Assembly: GCA_022925895.1 (NCBI GenBank)
Contig: JAKSYS010000178.1
Location: 1 to 64,000, forward strand
Length of the DNA: 64,000 bases
Reading direction: 5' to 3'
DNA from: Fragilaria crotonensis
Taxonomy: Eukaryota; Bacillariophyta; Fragilariophyceae; Fragilariales; Fragilariaceae
Shown here: in pieces, positions 20,992 to 33,008 of the stretch
How the letters are laid out: every line of letters begins with the position of its first letter
How positions within the stretch are numbered: the first letter of the stretch is position 1
Notes under the pieces: generated by a model
The model's input: only the letters and a program-made list of their open reading frames with translations
Told to the model about the DNA's origin: nothing
Database searches by the model: none
Made by a program: the position numbers and the translations under genes

Positions 20992-23677
20992 ACAAATTTC
21001 GGAATAAATCCTACCGGCACTGTAGACCGCCGTAAGAGTGCAGTTGCTTCATTTGGTGGACATCGTTGTTAACATGGAGACTGCGTTGCAGTGGATAGTT
21101 TTGAAAATGCTGCTGACCGCAATCGCGTTCGAATCGCAGATTTCAATTTATTTGATGACCTCAATCCAATGAAAGAAAGGATATTTGCGACCTTGCGGAA
21201 TTTCGGACCGTTGCCGACGGACACTTCATCTTTGGTGTCTGCCGTATTCACTATCTGATCGGCATGGTTCATTGGGTCCAAGACTTTGAGCATGTCAGAG
21301 GACAGACTTTGCGCAACGAGTTCGTGGGTGATCCTTTTGCTTTTCGTAATGCCCTTGACGTTGCATTAACCGTGTTGATGTTCTTAGGCGCATTGAGAAT
21401 GAACAATCCAATACAGTCATCAAGAAGGCACCCTACCCCGAAAAGTTTAAAGATGAATGGAAGTGGCCGTATGGGAGCCAGCTTTCATTAGTATTTTATC
21501 GACAATCCCAGGAGTCACCGGGGTTCCGCATTTGTATGTCATCAGGGAAAAGGTGGAACCAGATATTGAGCAGGGCAACAATGTTTGTAACGAGAACGTG
21601 CAATCGCATGATCCCAAGGCAGTATTATCATGAGAACTTTCTCCCAATTAAACTTGAACAAGGTTGCAGCTTTGAGTGTCCTCGGATTTGCAGGCATTTT
21701 GACAGAAATAAACGGAGCGCAACCCTGAAAAGATATGAAAGCACGGTACAGCACGCATAAAGATTTTCACAAGACCATGGCATTTGTTCCATTGACCGAC
21801 CAGCACCTTGATCAGTTCAAGACATATTCTGAGCTTCCTGACGCAAAGCTAGAAGAAGGAATACCTCCCTACTGCTGGCCGATGAAGGAGGATCATGCAT
21901 CCCCATTGCCACAAGATTCTTGCAGGACCTCACACACTACTTTGCTCTCTCAATGCTCCACCATTTTTGTGACGTCCAAATGCAACCCTTACGGGTCACA
22001 ATTTTGTTGTTGATAATGGTATCGTGGAAGGATTTTAAAGAGATCTACTCTTTGATCAAGATCCTGCATCAGCCACTGATGATAAACTTGTAGATGATAA
22101 GCAATATTGAAAGCTTCCATGTCGCCATCAAAGAGCTGGTCGATGAATGGAACAAGAGCGACACCACATCTTATCTGGAGGATGTGAGGATACATGTGTG
22201 CATTCAAGATCGGCTTCAGAATTTGGATGTGATTGCTATTCCGACGCGCGAGCGCCACATTCGAGAAAAAGGTTTACCCGGGTGAGCACAATCTTGCTCC
22301 TGTGTGGAGAAACCGCATTTGTTCCATCACCACAGATGGGACCTCCAACATGACTGGGCAAAGTCAGGGTATTGCTTCTGCTTGTAATATGATGCACTTC
22401 CTGCTGGATTCTAAAGACTGAATGCCAAGCGCTTCTTGGGTAAGTATGGCTCATGTGGGTTCAACCCTGTGTTTCAAGAATAGTAGTTCCACAAAGTGAT
22501 TATTGCTTTGGACATGCCAGAGATCAACATTGGGTTTACATGAGACATCTTGACAACGCTTGTCTTTATATGGAGTTGACCCTGCCACCATGAGGAAGCG
22601 GAAAGGTAGAGCTGCGCGACAAGAAAAAGTTGTCAATTGGGACCGAATGTGACAACCCAATCTTGGATCTACGAAGTGGAGTTTTCAGATGGCCATAGTG
22701 CTTCCTTGGCAGCGTTTTAGCATGAAGATGAATTTGTTGTAACCTCTATGGGGACAAGTGGTAAATGGAAATGACCAAAGGTTGGGAGATCTTTATCCAG
22801 TGTTATGATGGAAGTACCACTTGAGTGCTGTGCGTTTAAGGATGCCAAGGAAGTATACCCATGATTGCAGCTGGCTGAGTAATCTGTAGTACTACAAATC
22901 TTGGATAAACCGGCCTTTGCGTGGAAGGTTCCTTTACCCTCAGGAAGCATAACATAGTCATTGTTGCTAAGGTAAAATTGAAGTATTGGGTGCAGATGCA
23001 CAAAGTCAGGATTACAATTTCCCAAGTATGTGCATGAGGCAAAGGCCTTTAATGCAGAGAATGGGTGCACCTATGGTGGGATGCCATATATGAAGAAATG
23101 AAGATTGTCCGACCCGCTATCGAATTTTGGGAGAAGGGATTGCATGCGTGTCACGGAATCGTTGATGTGAAGTGCATGAAGATGGTGAGAACCTCAGAAG
23201 AAAGCTCAATTCATTGCAGAAATTCCAACCACATGATGCACGCATCCTTGGTATCCTGGGAATCTGTTCAACTTTCATCGACAGTCGTAGCACTGAGCGC
23301 CCACGAACGTTTTCACCTCTGAGCTCGATTCGACAGGTTACAGTAGCAAGCTGCTTGTGCCAGCAGCGCAAGTACTCAGCATTCTCATCCTTGGCACCAA
23401 ACGCAGTGCCGAAGCATGCTGTAGTTCTAAGTTCTAACATACATCTGAAATGTGAAGTTCGTAGATTTAGATAGAATACTTTTTCCAGGGAATTCAGCAT
23501 CATCACAGCTTCAAGGATGCACCTTGAAGTCCTCCAAAGAACACGATTCTGTTTCGAGTAGTGTACTGGACTCTAGACTATTTCGTCATCGGACACAGAA
23601 CTCACCCACTCAGCATTGAGGAATCAGAAGGCCTCAAGCAAAACCCTTCCCTATGTCGGCACTACGCTTCCCGCTAC
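20992..23677 (+). mobile_element. Decayed hAT-like transposon debris
   Basis: No intact gene, but plus-strand fragments look transposon-derived: VHWVQDFEHVRGQTL near 21270, a KDFHKTMAFVPLTDQH piece near 21760, and APVWRNRICSITTDGTSNMTG near 22310. The last resembles the second catalytic region (TDGxxNM) of hAT/ZBED transposases. The pieces are in order but interrupted by many stops and shifts. Terminal repeats were not found. Sequence from about 22.7 to 23.6 kb is featureless, the last part probably being 3' flank of the gene at 23678. Confidence 0.45.
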
Positions 23678-26496
23678 TCATCCATGCAATATCGACCTAC
23701 GAACCATGAAAGTCCCCAGTGGAACCTGCTCCTCCAAAGATTCCAAACTGTCTTCAGGTTTGCTCCTGTGTTTTCGAACATCTCTGGCGTCCGAGCGTAA
23801 CGAGTCAAACGGAAGGCTTCTGTCCGAATCGGTAAGGCCGTGAGAAAGAGATAAGTGGCCCAAGCCATTTGCGTAGGATTCATACAAATCATTGATACTG
23901 TCATCAAAAGAAGGCAATATCCCCACATCCTTTCCGGCGTGGCGACCCTGGAAGGTCGCAGCCACCGTCCCAGCTGGCAAACTATTCTTTGGTCGTAGAG
24001 CATACACTGGAAAATTCAATTGTGGAGCATTCCTGAAACTCTTGTTCCTTTGCAGGCTTTCAAGAAGCCTTGAAGGGGGGGCATCATCAGCGCTGCTTCG
24101 AATCTTGAGATGTTGGGGTTTCATGTTGGACCGAAAGATATCACGCAAGATAGGGTGGATGGATTCGCGGAGAGAATCACCTGCCGTTGGCCGCTCTTTC
24201 TTCGCATTCCCATCACTAGGACCTCGTTTCCTTTCCTCTCATTTGCTTGATCCATGACAAAATGCATCCAAATCAGCACCGCCTTGAGCCTTTTCTTCGC
24301 TCGTTGGAAAGTCTCATAGCTCTTGAGCTCTTGTTCTGCCAAATCCATCGCCGCAGTGCCATCGTGTTCGTCGTTATCCTCGAGGACGGCCAATCCACTC
24401 TTTGTCGTCCGAGACTCATTACTCGCGTCAGGTCGAAGGCGAACAAACCCGTCTGGGTGCTTCTGTGAAATTCGGTCAATCTTTTCACGAATGCCAGAAT
24501 CAGGTGGATACCAGCACTTCAGCGAGTCAATTACATTCGTTGACTTTGACGCTAGCAGCGCATCGTAAATTTCTTTCCATCCTGGATCGCACAACACCCA
24601 TTTCGGATTCAACGGAAAAGTAAAGCCACGTTTTATTCTTTCCTTCAATATCTCTTGGAGTTCTTGGACACCCACATACTTCCAAGGAGGACCTTTTTCA
24701 TTTATGCCTTCGCCGATGATCAAGAAGTGATCATCGAGCATTTGTGGAAAGTAATAGTTGAAACATTCAGCTCCGTGCCTGACACATCCATCCTTGTGCA
24801 GTCGTTTTGCTGCTAACTCCATGAGCGAATATGATTTGGGATCTCCGAATCCGTATGGTGGAATTGCAGGTTTCACTGGATCTCCTTTTAGAACCTCCAG
24901 CCATCTCTCAGTCCACGATGAAGGCTTTGGGGGCGCGTCAAGAATGGCTTCAATTTTCGTCAGGCACCAATCGACTAGTTTCAGCTGGTCGTCTGGAATC
25001 GGCTTGTCGTAAGCAACCCCCTTAGTGCCAACGAGAAAACAATCGAAATCTGAAACAACGGGCACAACCTTTTGATCCTCCTCATAAGCGACGAGGAGAT
25101 TCCTGGCATCCATCGGGTCTCGAGTATCGTACTGAAGTACAACGGGACGGGGACGCCCAGGTTCAAAGTTGCGCAGCGTCGCGAAGTTCATGTCTTGAAA
25201 ACTTGGGAATGAAGGCCGACCGGTATCATCTGGGCTGTCATCGTCGCGACTTATTTCTCGTCGCATGACGAATGCCTCCCAAAACAGACGTTCAGGTATT
25301 TGGACTCCAAAGGTGGGCTTCGGTGCATCAGCATATTCATCAAGAATGATGATCTCCGGCTCGTCCATGTCCCACATATACTTCTGCATCGCCATTTCCA
25401 GTGCCGAGTCGTCCGCATGTTCGCTGGCCAAGACCTCTTGGGCGGACTCCCAGCCACTGATCATTTCTTCTGCTACCACTGCCAACTCTTCGGCAGCAGT
25501 ATCACGCAATTCTTGAGTTCGGAAAAAAATTCTCATTTCTGATGTTTTCGGAAGAGTCCGAATCTGCATCTTATGCTGATCTTCATGAATTTGCATGAAG
25601 GGGACATATCCACTTAGATTTCCCCTAATGGCTGACTTGCCTTTGATATCCAGTCCCTTCCCAACACCCTGACCCTTCATCATTCGGCGAATGGCATCCG
25701 CCGAAGTAGGTCTCCATACAGTAAAAATTACCGACCTAGGAAACATCTTGAGTATCGGCGATATTTTCTCAATTTCAACCCGACCCTTTTCCGCAATTTG
25801 GTCCACACCAAGGATTCCAACATCGTCAAAATAGGACATGATTTGATGACGCGGGTCTGATCGGAGAAAGCGCGATGCCCATTCCTTGAGTCGTTCAGAT
25901 TTAACAACTTCCAATAAATCAGGGTTCATGCTCATATCTTGCTGAGTTATGAGCACCGACGAACGTTTTGTTTTATGTGACCGGTCTGACTGTTCCGCGC
26001 GCCATGAATCTCCACGCGTTGTGCCATGCACAAAATCGATGCTTGACAACGATCCAGTTTCACGCATGCCGCTCCGTCCTTTCCTATGTCCCAGACTTCC
26101 ACCGGTACCAACCAACAAGTCTCCGAGGAGCATACCATCGTCGGAAAAACTACCGCCGTTTTCGATGACATCATCTGAAATCTCAAGTCCCTTGACTCTC
26201 AACGTTCTGACGAATTTCGTCCTTAGAGATTCAACCTCTTCGCGCCCTGATTCGTTATCGAAATGAGAAATCGATTCGTCCTGCCATCCGAGTTCTGATT
26301 GGACCGAAAGCGTGGGCTCCGATGCAAGTCGTTTTAACTCCCGGTTGACAGCCTTGACAGCTTCTTCTTGAACCAAGTCCTGGGAATTCAACGATTCGGC
26401 CAGTTGCTCACCGCGAGCTTGTTTCCTCCTCTCTCTGCGTTCTTTTCGCTTCTTTGTAATCCATTGTAGAGACAATGCCCCAGCTTTGATTTTCAT
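23678..26496 (-). CDS. Large protein with edema-factor/CyaA-type cyclase-fold resemblance
   Basis: The start is the ATG at 26496 (MKIKAGALSLQW). The N-terminal ~70 residues are strongly basic and helical (KKRKERRERRKQARGEQ). The centre has two segments that recall the catalytic domain of the edema factor/CyaA/ExoY family: GVGKGLDIKGKS followed by GYVPF near residue 275, and VVSDFDCFLVG near residue 480. In that family these lie in the same order, in the nucleotide- and metal-binding parts. A 44-bp GT-AG intron at 24236-24279 fits the phase and joins the main frame to a C-terminal frame ending at 23678, giving 924 residues; its splice signals are weak. This is an intact-looking host gene, not a toxin locus. 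Its activity and role are unknown, and the resemblance is from motif memory only. Confidence 0.5.
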
Positions 26497-28074
26497 GACT
26501 GCAAAAGAATGATATGCACTGCGCACTGATTCACTGCAAGTAATTGCTATTACTGCAGGAGAAGTCCAATATAGAGAAGATGACACAACGAACACTCTGA
26601 GAGCAATACAGGGATCGACGAGAATAAAGGGCGACTCAATGCCAAATCGAAATGTCCACTTATATCAAACATGTATTCGTCCAGTCGACACATACTAAAA
26701 ACGTGCACGAGCACGCAGTTCATGGTCTTTGCCGATAACAGTACTGGAGTACTAAAGTAGGAAAGTACTGCCCTACATGGTACAATACTCAGTACATATC
26801 CGGTATACAAGTACGCAGAGTACTTGCGAGAGTTTTAACTTGTGAACACATGAACACCGATTGGTCGTTCACGAATGTTTGGCCTCTCATCACAGCAACG
26901 ACTTCTTGGAATGAGGAAGTTATTTAACACTAGGGACTTCCTGTTTTTATTGTTTACAGTACGGAACCCGTAACCTTACGAAGATATACTGAGTTTTTAG
27001 TAGTGTGATTTCCAGTGTAAAAAGACTTCCTGTTCTCGCACTTTTACCGTCAGAAGTGTCGCTATTTAGATTCCTCCAAGAAAATTCGCGTAGCGCACCA
27101 AGATTGCGTGTCATTTTCTAGTGATACCCTCTACTGTCCTACTGCTACGTTTACTTATACAGGATTTGCAGTTTAATACAACTAATGCGTTTCACGAGTA
27201 GTACCGTAGTCTATTACTGTAGAGACTCTACTGTCGGATTCCCGACCAGTTTTAAATTTAAGTTCACCTTACTACGAATAGACCATCATACAAACGTATG
27301 GTTTTTGAGCTGAATACTTGTCGGACGCGACCTCGTTTCTACCGTTGTGTTCGCAGTAGGAATGTTGATCGATGCTATTGCAGTGTTGCGAGGTGGTTCT
27401 ACCTGAACAACATCGCAAAGCAATCGTCATCGTCGATGTCGAACGAGTGCGGAAGAATTCATTTTCTCAAAATCTTGTTCGCGCCGATCTGATAAAGACG
27501 AAAGATTCGACTGATTCGATGCTCTTGCCGAAGGTTGTCGAGTATGACATCATGAACTACCGGACTCTACGTCGGTGAAGGCATTTATTATTCCACGTGT
27601 AACAAATTTCTGCTGTTTATCAACACGTGTAACGGAATCTTGTAGCTGCATTGACTGCAGATTTGAGATTCAAATCTACGATAGGACCCAAAAAATCAGA
27701 AAGTTTATTGTAAGTTCCATTTCAAATTTACTCTGCTCTGTCAGAACCGGCTCAGAACCGGTTCTGAGCCGAGGTATTGTGTATGTTTACTGTGAACGAT
27801 AAAAACAGGAACTCTCTACTCTCTGTGCACATACAGTATGTAAGAATGACTATCTACACTGAGTATCCTTTGTACAGTACAGTTACTCCTAACTCCTAAC
27901 GGCTACTACAGTAGAAGTTATTACCGTAGATACTGCAGTATGCAGTGTAGAGAATGCTTTCGGGCAGGTTGAGTGCGTGTTCGGCAAATCGCCGGCAACC
28001 GCGATCACAAGATCCACTCAAAATTCACCGTGCATACATATGATAGTACATATGATAAATGATTATAGGTGCCA
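26497..28074. other. Divergent intergenic region, no gene seen
   Basis: About 1.6 kb between two diverging genes, so it should hold both promoters. GTAC-rich palindromes lie at 26730-26830. A palindromic CAGAACCGGCTCAGAACCGGTTCTGAG stretch is at about 27740-27766. A moderately coding-like patch at 27290-27580 is open in more than one frame but shows no domain. No RNA gene is recognised. Confidence 0.5.
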
Positions 28075-28812
28075 ATGAGAAGCGTCCAAAGACTGAGTTC
28101 TCTTCTTGTGCTGCTCCCATTTTCAGGCACTGCATCCCCGCGTTGGTGGAATCGATTGAAATCGAGAAATCAAGAAGAAGGTATGGGGCAAATCGTTCGT
28201 GTCATGCGTTACGACCGCGCGGGCAATGAGGCTGCTGCCATTCAAGTATTAAACTTACTTGGAGAAGGTCTCAATTGGTTTCGTCTCGATGACGGCGTCA
28301 TGGGAGGCCAGAGCGAAACTATGCATTCGAATGATTCAGGGGGACTTCATTTCAAAGGAACAATTAATACTGATGGCGGAGGATTTTGTTCCATTAGAGC
28401 GAGACTGCCTCAATGCTTTCAACATGGAATTACCGGTTTCAAATTGAAGTTCATTGGCGACGGGAAGACATACAAGCTCACGTTGTCAGATGGAAATGCG
28501 TCTACCGGAGGTCCTTTCTCAAGAACCCCAAGTTGGCAGGTAGACCTTCCCACCCAAGCAGGAACGGAGCAAACTGCGGTCCTGCATCTCTGCGAGATGA
28601 AACCCGCGTTCGGCGGCCGTGCATCGAGTCGGCCGAGCGACGACGATATCACATCATACGTGTTAGACATCACGGGCATACGTGAGATTGGCCTGATGCT
28701 CTCCTTGAAGTTGAGTGATGGAAGTCCGAACCCTAAGGAAACCTTTGGTGAAGGGATCTTCCCATTCTCGCTCCAAATCCTCTCCATTGAACCAGTAATG
28801 GAAGACACATAG
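28075..28812 (+). CDS. CIA30 (NDUFAF1-like) domain protein
   Basis: A single frame of 245 codons from the ATG at 28075. The first ~30 residues look like a cleavable or organelle-targeting leader (a leucine-rich stretch, then basic residues). From about residue 60 the CIA30 fold is visible: FRLDDGVMGGQSET, the hallmark D-x-VMGG-S start, then GGGFCSIRARL, a beta-rich YKLTLSD region, WQVDLP, and a closing ISxx-type IREIGLMLS segment. CIA30 proteins act in assembly of mitochondrial complex I; related ones in algae and plants sit in plastids and have other roles. Which applies here cannot be told from the leader. It is convergent with the PH/PDZ gene. Confidence 0.85.
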   Translation: MRSVQRLSSLLVLLPFSGTASPRWWNRLKSRNQEEGMGQIVRVMRYDRAGNEAAAIQVLNLLGEGLNWFRLDDGVMGGQSETMHSNDSGGLHFKGTINTDGGGFCSIRARLPQCFQHGITGFKLKFIGDGKTYKLTLSDGNASTGGPFSRTPSWQVDLPTQAGTEQTAVLHLCEMKPAFGGRASSRPSDDDITSYVLDITGIREIGLMLSLKLSDGSPNPKETFGEGIFPFSLQILSIEPVMEDT

Positions 28813-29245
28813 CATCACAGCTCACAGCTATTCGTCATATGAACAACAGATCACCGTACGGTTTGGCGAGAAACCTTGGATCACACCGAATTAGGCCAGG
28901 GATGTCTGCGACCTCATTGATCCATGAATCGTCTGAGCGGGCGTGCATGAACACTGATCTAAGTCCATATTATATCCTACTATACAATACTCCATTTTCT
29001 GTCCAACTTTTCGCATTCGTGATGGTTCTTGACGTGTGGACTCCTGACCCATGTTGAGCAACCAGTATTTGCTTTGTCCTTACCATGCACCTACGCGTAT
29101 CATAGCGTTTACTACCAGGTACGAGTACTTCCTATTGTACATCGAGGCAGCAGAATGTGTGGTTCTACATCAGCATAATCAACAAAACTTGCGGCAGTTG
29201 GATGCTGACAACCCAGACAATAGAATTGGCCTTCGAGACCATGCA
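28813..29245. other. Convergent intergenic spacer
   Basis: About 430 bp between two converging stops, with no gene. It presumably holds the 3' ends of both transcripts. Confidence 0.6.
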
Positions 29246-32007
29246 TCAAAGCAAGCTATTCTGAAAGTCTCGATGACTCGGCATATCCTCCAGCGATTCA
29301 CCGCCCCTGCTCATGTACGAAGGCCTTCCACTGGCATCTGTTTTTGAAACGCCATTAAGGATCTTCCCCATGAGCGGTCCAAGCGTCGATGAGAAGACAC
29401 TGGATGCCCCAGTCTCACTAAAGGATCGGAAGTCATGTGTACTGGTGGCAATGCTGGAAACAGCGGAGAAAGTTCGGGGACGATTGCTGGAACTACGAGT
29501 TGACACACTCTCCTCGTCTCGAGATCGGGCGTTATCGGGACTGTAGTTTCCGAACTGTTCAGTGTCATACGACGATCCCCGTGAATGTCCTTGCTGTGAT
29601 GTCGAACTCGACTGTTTGGGAGGGTTGGAAATTCTATGCTGGATAGCCCGCTTGGATGGTGGCAAAGTGGCACCAACCTCGGAGACAGCCTTTGTTAGGA
29701 TGGCTCTTTGTTGAGTCGTCAGAAAGTCGTTGCGAAAGCTGAGTGTGAGCGGCCTGCCCCTTGCCTGTATTGCTTTACGGATACTTTCAAAGGTCCACTT
29801 GCCAAATTCCACAGAGATTCCGTCGAACGCGACAAGGCGAGCTCCAAGGTTCGGCCTTACATGATTCGCATTGTCATCGAATCCAATGAATCCACACACG
29901 AGGACAGCGTCGACAGGGGTTGCCACTGGGCATGTCATGTGGTCATGATCGTGTGGATTTCCCATAGCTCGTTTCGTCATGTCTGCAATACGACGAAGCT
30001 CCGATGCCGTTGTCTCGCCATTTGTTGGAACACCCAGGTCCGCTGTCATTGCTTCGGTCAGCAACCCATTCCCAACCGATGCAGGCGGAACCTTTTGGAA
30101 TTGAAGCCCTATCTTGCGTGAATAGAACGTGAGATGGTAAACCTTCCCGTCTTCCTTTCCTGTATTCCCCTTCGACTGGCGTGTTTCCACTACATCTGCT
30201 AATGGACATTCAAGGCGAGACGTTGCTTGCCCGTTTTCCGTGAATATGGTGTTTGACACATCATCACCGTCACCACATTCAGCGAAAGAGTCGGCTTCAT
30301 TCTCATCTAAAGCCGATAATGGATGCCGACGTTCTGTTGCAATCGAGTCCACATCGCTTTCGATATCGCATAGTGAAGCCCTTTCCTGCATGCCCGATCC
30401 TTCGCGCAGTTGAGCACTGACTGAGGACATTGAGCTTGCCATGTCGGATGCAAGGTCGTTGACGTCCTCATCATCACCGTCGTCACTTGAGTCGTCATCC
30501 ATCAAGGACAACACCTTCGGTTCAATCGGTGATGACCTCGAGTCACTACACGACTCGTGCCTCTCTAGACCTGCACAATTAACAGCATTATTGATCTTGG
30601 TGGTCGCCGCCGAATCCGACCGGTCGAGGACTTCGGACGATGATGCGGGTGGATCGCAACGTGCAACCGCCACCTGATTTGCTGCCAAAAATTCCTCCTG
30701 GAGGCGAATACTTGATTCGACATGAGCTTCCAGCTCGTCCATGAGACGCTCACCTTCCTGGTCCATTAGCATACCGCCTCCTGGCGTTGATTCTGCATCG
30801 TACAATTCATCGACGGGTCGATCCTGCAAGAATCCCCTCCTTGTAGTCTTGGAGCGAAGCGCCTTAACCTCCTTCACGAGAACCCGCTTTTCTTTTCGGA
30901 TAACCTTCAATTCCTGCCGAATAGTTGTATTCTCTTCCCACAAGGTACACACGTGTTTTTCCGTCTTTTGGATTCGTTCGTCGGCGAGTTGCTTTTCGCG
31001 CAATGCAGCCTGTAAGTCCTCGACAGCTGTCGAGGCTTCAGCAGCTACTAGTCGGACACTCTCCTTGAGTTGCTGACAAGCATTGTGTAGAGCTGAAAAG
31101 TGGGTCCCTTTCGAAGCATTTTCAAAGGCGGCAAGATCATTTGTTGCGATGTCTTCGTCTGGATCGTCGTCGTTCATGCGCAGTCTCATGGTCAACAGTC
31201 GCACCGCCTCATTCAATTGTTCGTACTGATTCTTCCAGTTTGCAGCGTCCTCTAGCGCGCCGTCTCGATCCTTCTCCACCATTTGAAAGTCTCGAACTTG
31301 CTTTTCCAAATCCGATATTCGTTGCTTGTAACCCACTGTTAATTGCCTGATTCCAATAATTCTTGTTGACAAAAACTTAATCGTTCTGTCTGTAATGATT
31401 CCATCCACGCAGGTCCATTTGCTCGAGCCTCCAAGACAACACTTTTTTCTTGGTCCAAAAGTCTAATGGCGAACCGGACCGCACCATCTGGAAGCGTCTC
31501 CAGCGGTTGAATCTGAGAACCGTCCAAATCAATGCACCCACGCGGTTCCGTATCATGTGGTGATACAAAGTAATACAAGTGTGTTGAGGGTTTGAGAACA
31601 AAGAATCGTCGTTTGAATTCCGGAATGTGGGATCCCAATTTGTAGAGGTATCCTGCCTGGGGAGCGGTTCGAGCAAAGGCAGCAGCCGTGTCGTTGGTTT
31701 TGCGTTCGTGAGAGAGAACCAACTGTTGCGACGGATGAGGAGAAGTACGCTGCTGTTGATGCGGAGTCCGATAGGATGCTGGTGTACTGGTCTTTTTGTA
31801 ACGAATTGGTTGCATCGGTGTCACGCGGGCGGGGTCCAACACGAGCGGCGACGGGGGAACTGGCGTGAAAAAGGCAGCTGTGCTTGTCGAAGTGTGCGAT
31901 TGTGCAGATTGTGGAGTGTTACGAAAAATTCCTACGTCGCTACCCTCATTCTGCGTTAGGAGATGGCGATTTCTGGGCAAGGAAGATGACGATGATGATG
32001 AAGCCAT
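29246..32007 (-). CDS. PH domain / coiled-coil / PDZ-like protein
   Basis: Starts at the ATG at 32007 (MASSSSSSSLPRNR). A disordered Ser/Pro/Thr leader of ~115 residues is followed by a pleckstrin homology domain (AGYLYKLGSHIPEFKRRFFV ... GCIDLDG ... WMESLQ, about 117-210), then a long coiled coil (~215-400). An acidic low-complexity middle follows, and near residues 600-700 a PDZ-like domain (VCGFIGFDD ... GARLVAFDGISV). The frame changes just after the PH domain. A 41-bp GT-AG intron at 31336-31376 restores it and gives 906 residues, phase 1 on both sides, though it is very short. PH domains bind phosphoinositides and PDZ domains bind peptide C-termini, so a membrane-associated scaffold is likely. 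The specific role is unknown. Confidence 0.75.
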
Positions 32008-33008
32008 TCTTCTCGCAATAATGAACTGGGTGATGGCGACAATGAATGCAGGAATTGCAGTCGCGATGTTGAGAGGGGTTTCCGCGAGGCCTTCGAGTTT
32101 GAATTCTCTGCTGTAAAAACAGCATTACATTATTTTCATTACAGTATTGTACCGTTACCTGCAGTAGACATCCCACGGTACGGTACTCTGTGTACAAGTA
32201 CTGTAGACTGTACATCTCATTACTGTAGCGTTCTTTCCTTTTCAAGACCCCTGTAAACGAAGGACATCTATCAGTGCTGTAAACACCGGCATTGTGTACT
32301 TCAGTACATGATACTGTTGATTCTCGCACACGTATCATAAAAGTACTTGTACTTCCACGTTATCTCAATCTGAACCTGAACACATGTGCCCAGTACTAGC
32401 GGCTACTGGAGTACTCGAAATAATATGGTACGGCGTACGCCTGGTACAACTACCTGGTACTGTATCAAATAATAACGATATAACGTACTACTCCGAGCTT
32501 CTACCGGTATGACATGGTGGTACCAGCTACAAGGTATTGGGACCCTATCGTACTACAGTACAATGGATTTCTGACATCGCTGGACATCGGACACCGGACA
32601 GGTGTGGTTTCGTGTTTCGCCCCTCGATCTCTGGCATGGCCACCGAGGTCGACAAATCGTAAGGCTGAGGAAGGGGGAATTGACGTGTAACTTCATTGCT
32701 GCATTCGCCATTGCTAACGGCTAAGTGGACTTATAGGTATGGCAATTCATGGTTGTATTGTACCATTAAGAGGGGATGGTAGTTGTGCATGGCTTTGAAA
32801 GGCAGCAAAATAGAGGAAACAACTGATCGCTTGCCTGCTGTCGGTCAGTGCGTCACCCCGTGCGAATACGGGCACGATTGCATCGGAAATCTTTGACAGC
32901 GAGTGACCCCGTAAACCTTTTGTTGTTTTCGTTGTTCGATCACCGCAAAACTGACCTTGCTCACGCCGCCGCTCTTGATCGCACAGACGAAATCTTTAAC
33001 GCCTTAAA
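32008..33008. promoter_or_regulatory. Divergent promoter region of PH/PDZ gene and eRF3
   Basis: One kilobase between the two start codons. The left part (32130-32560) is packed with GTAC and TACCGGTA-like palindromes. The right part (32640-33000) is less repetitive and leads into the eRF3 start, with a TAAAATG context at the ATG. No defined transcription-factor site can be named. Confidence 0.45.

Noticed and set aside
28419-28808. Minus-strand ORF opposite the CIA30 gene
   Set aside because: Antisense shadow without features of its own.
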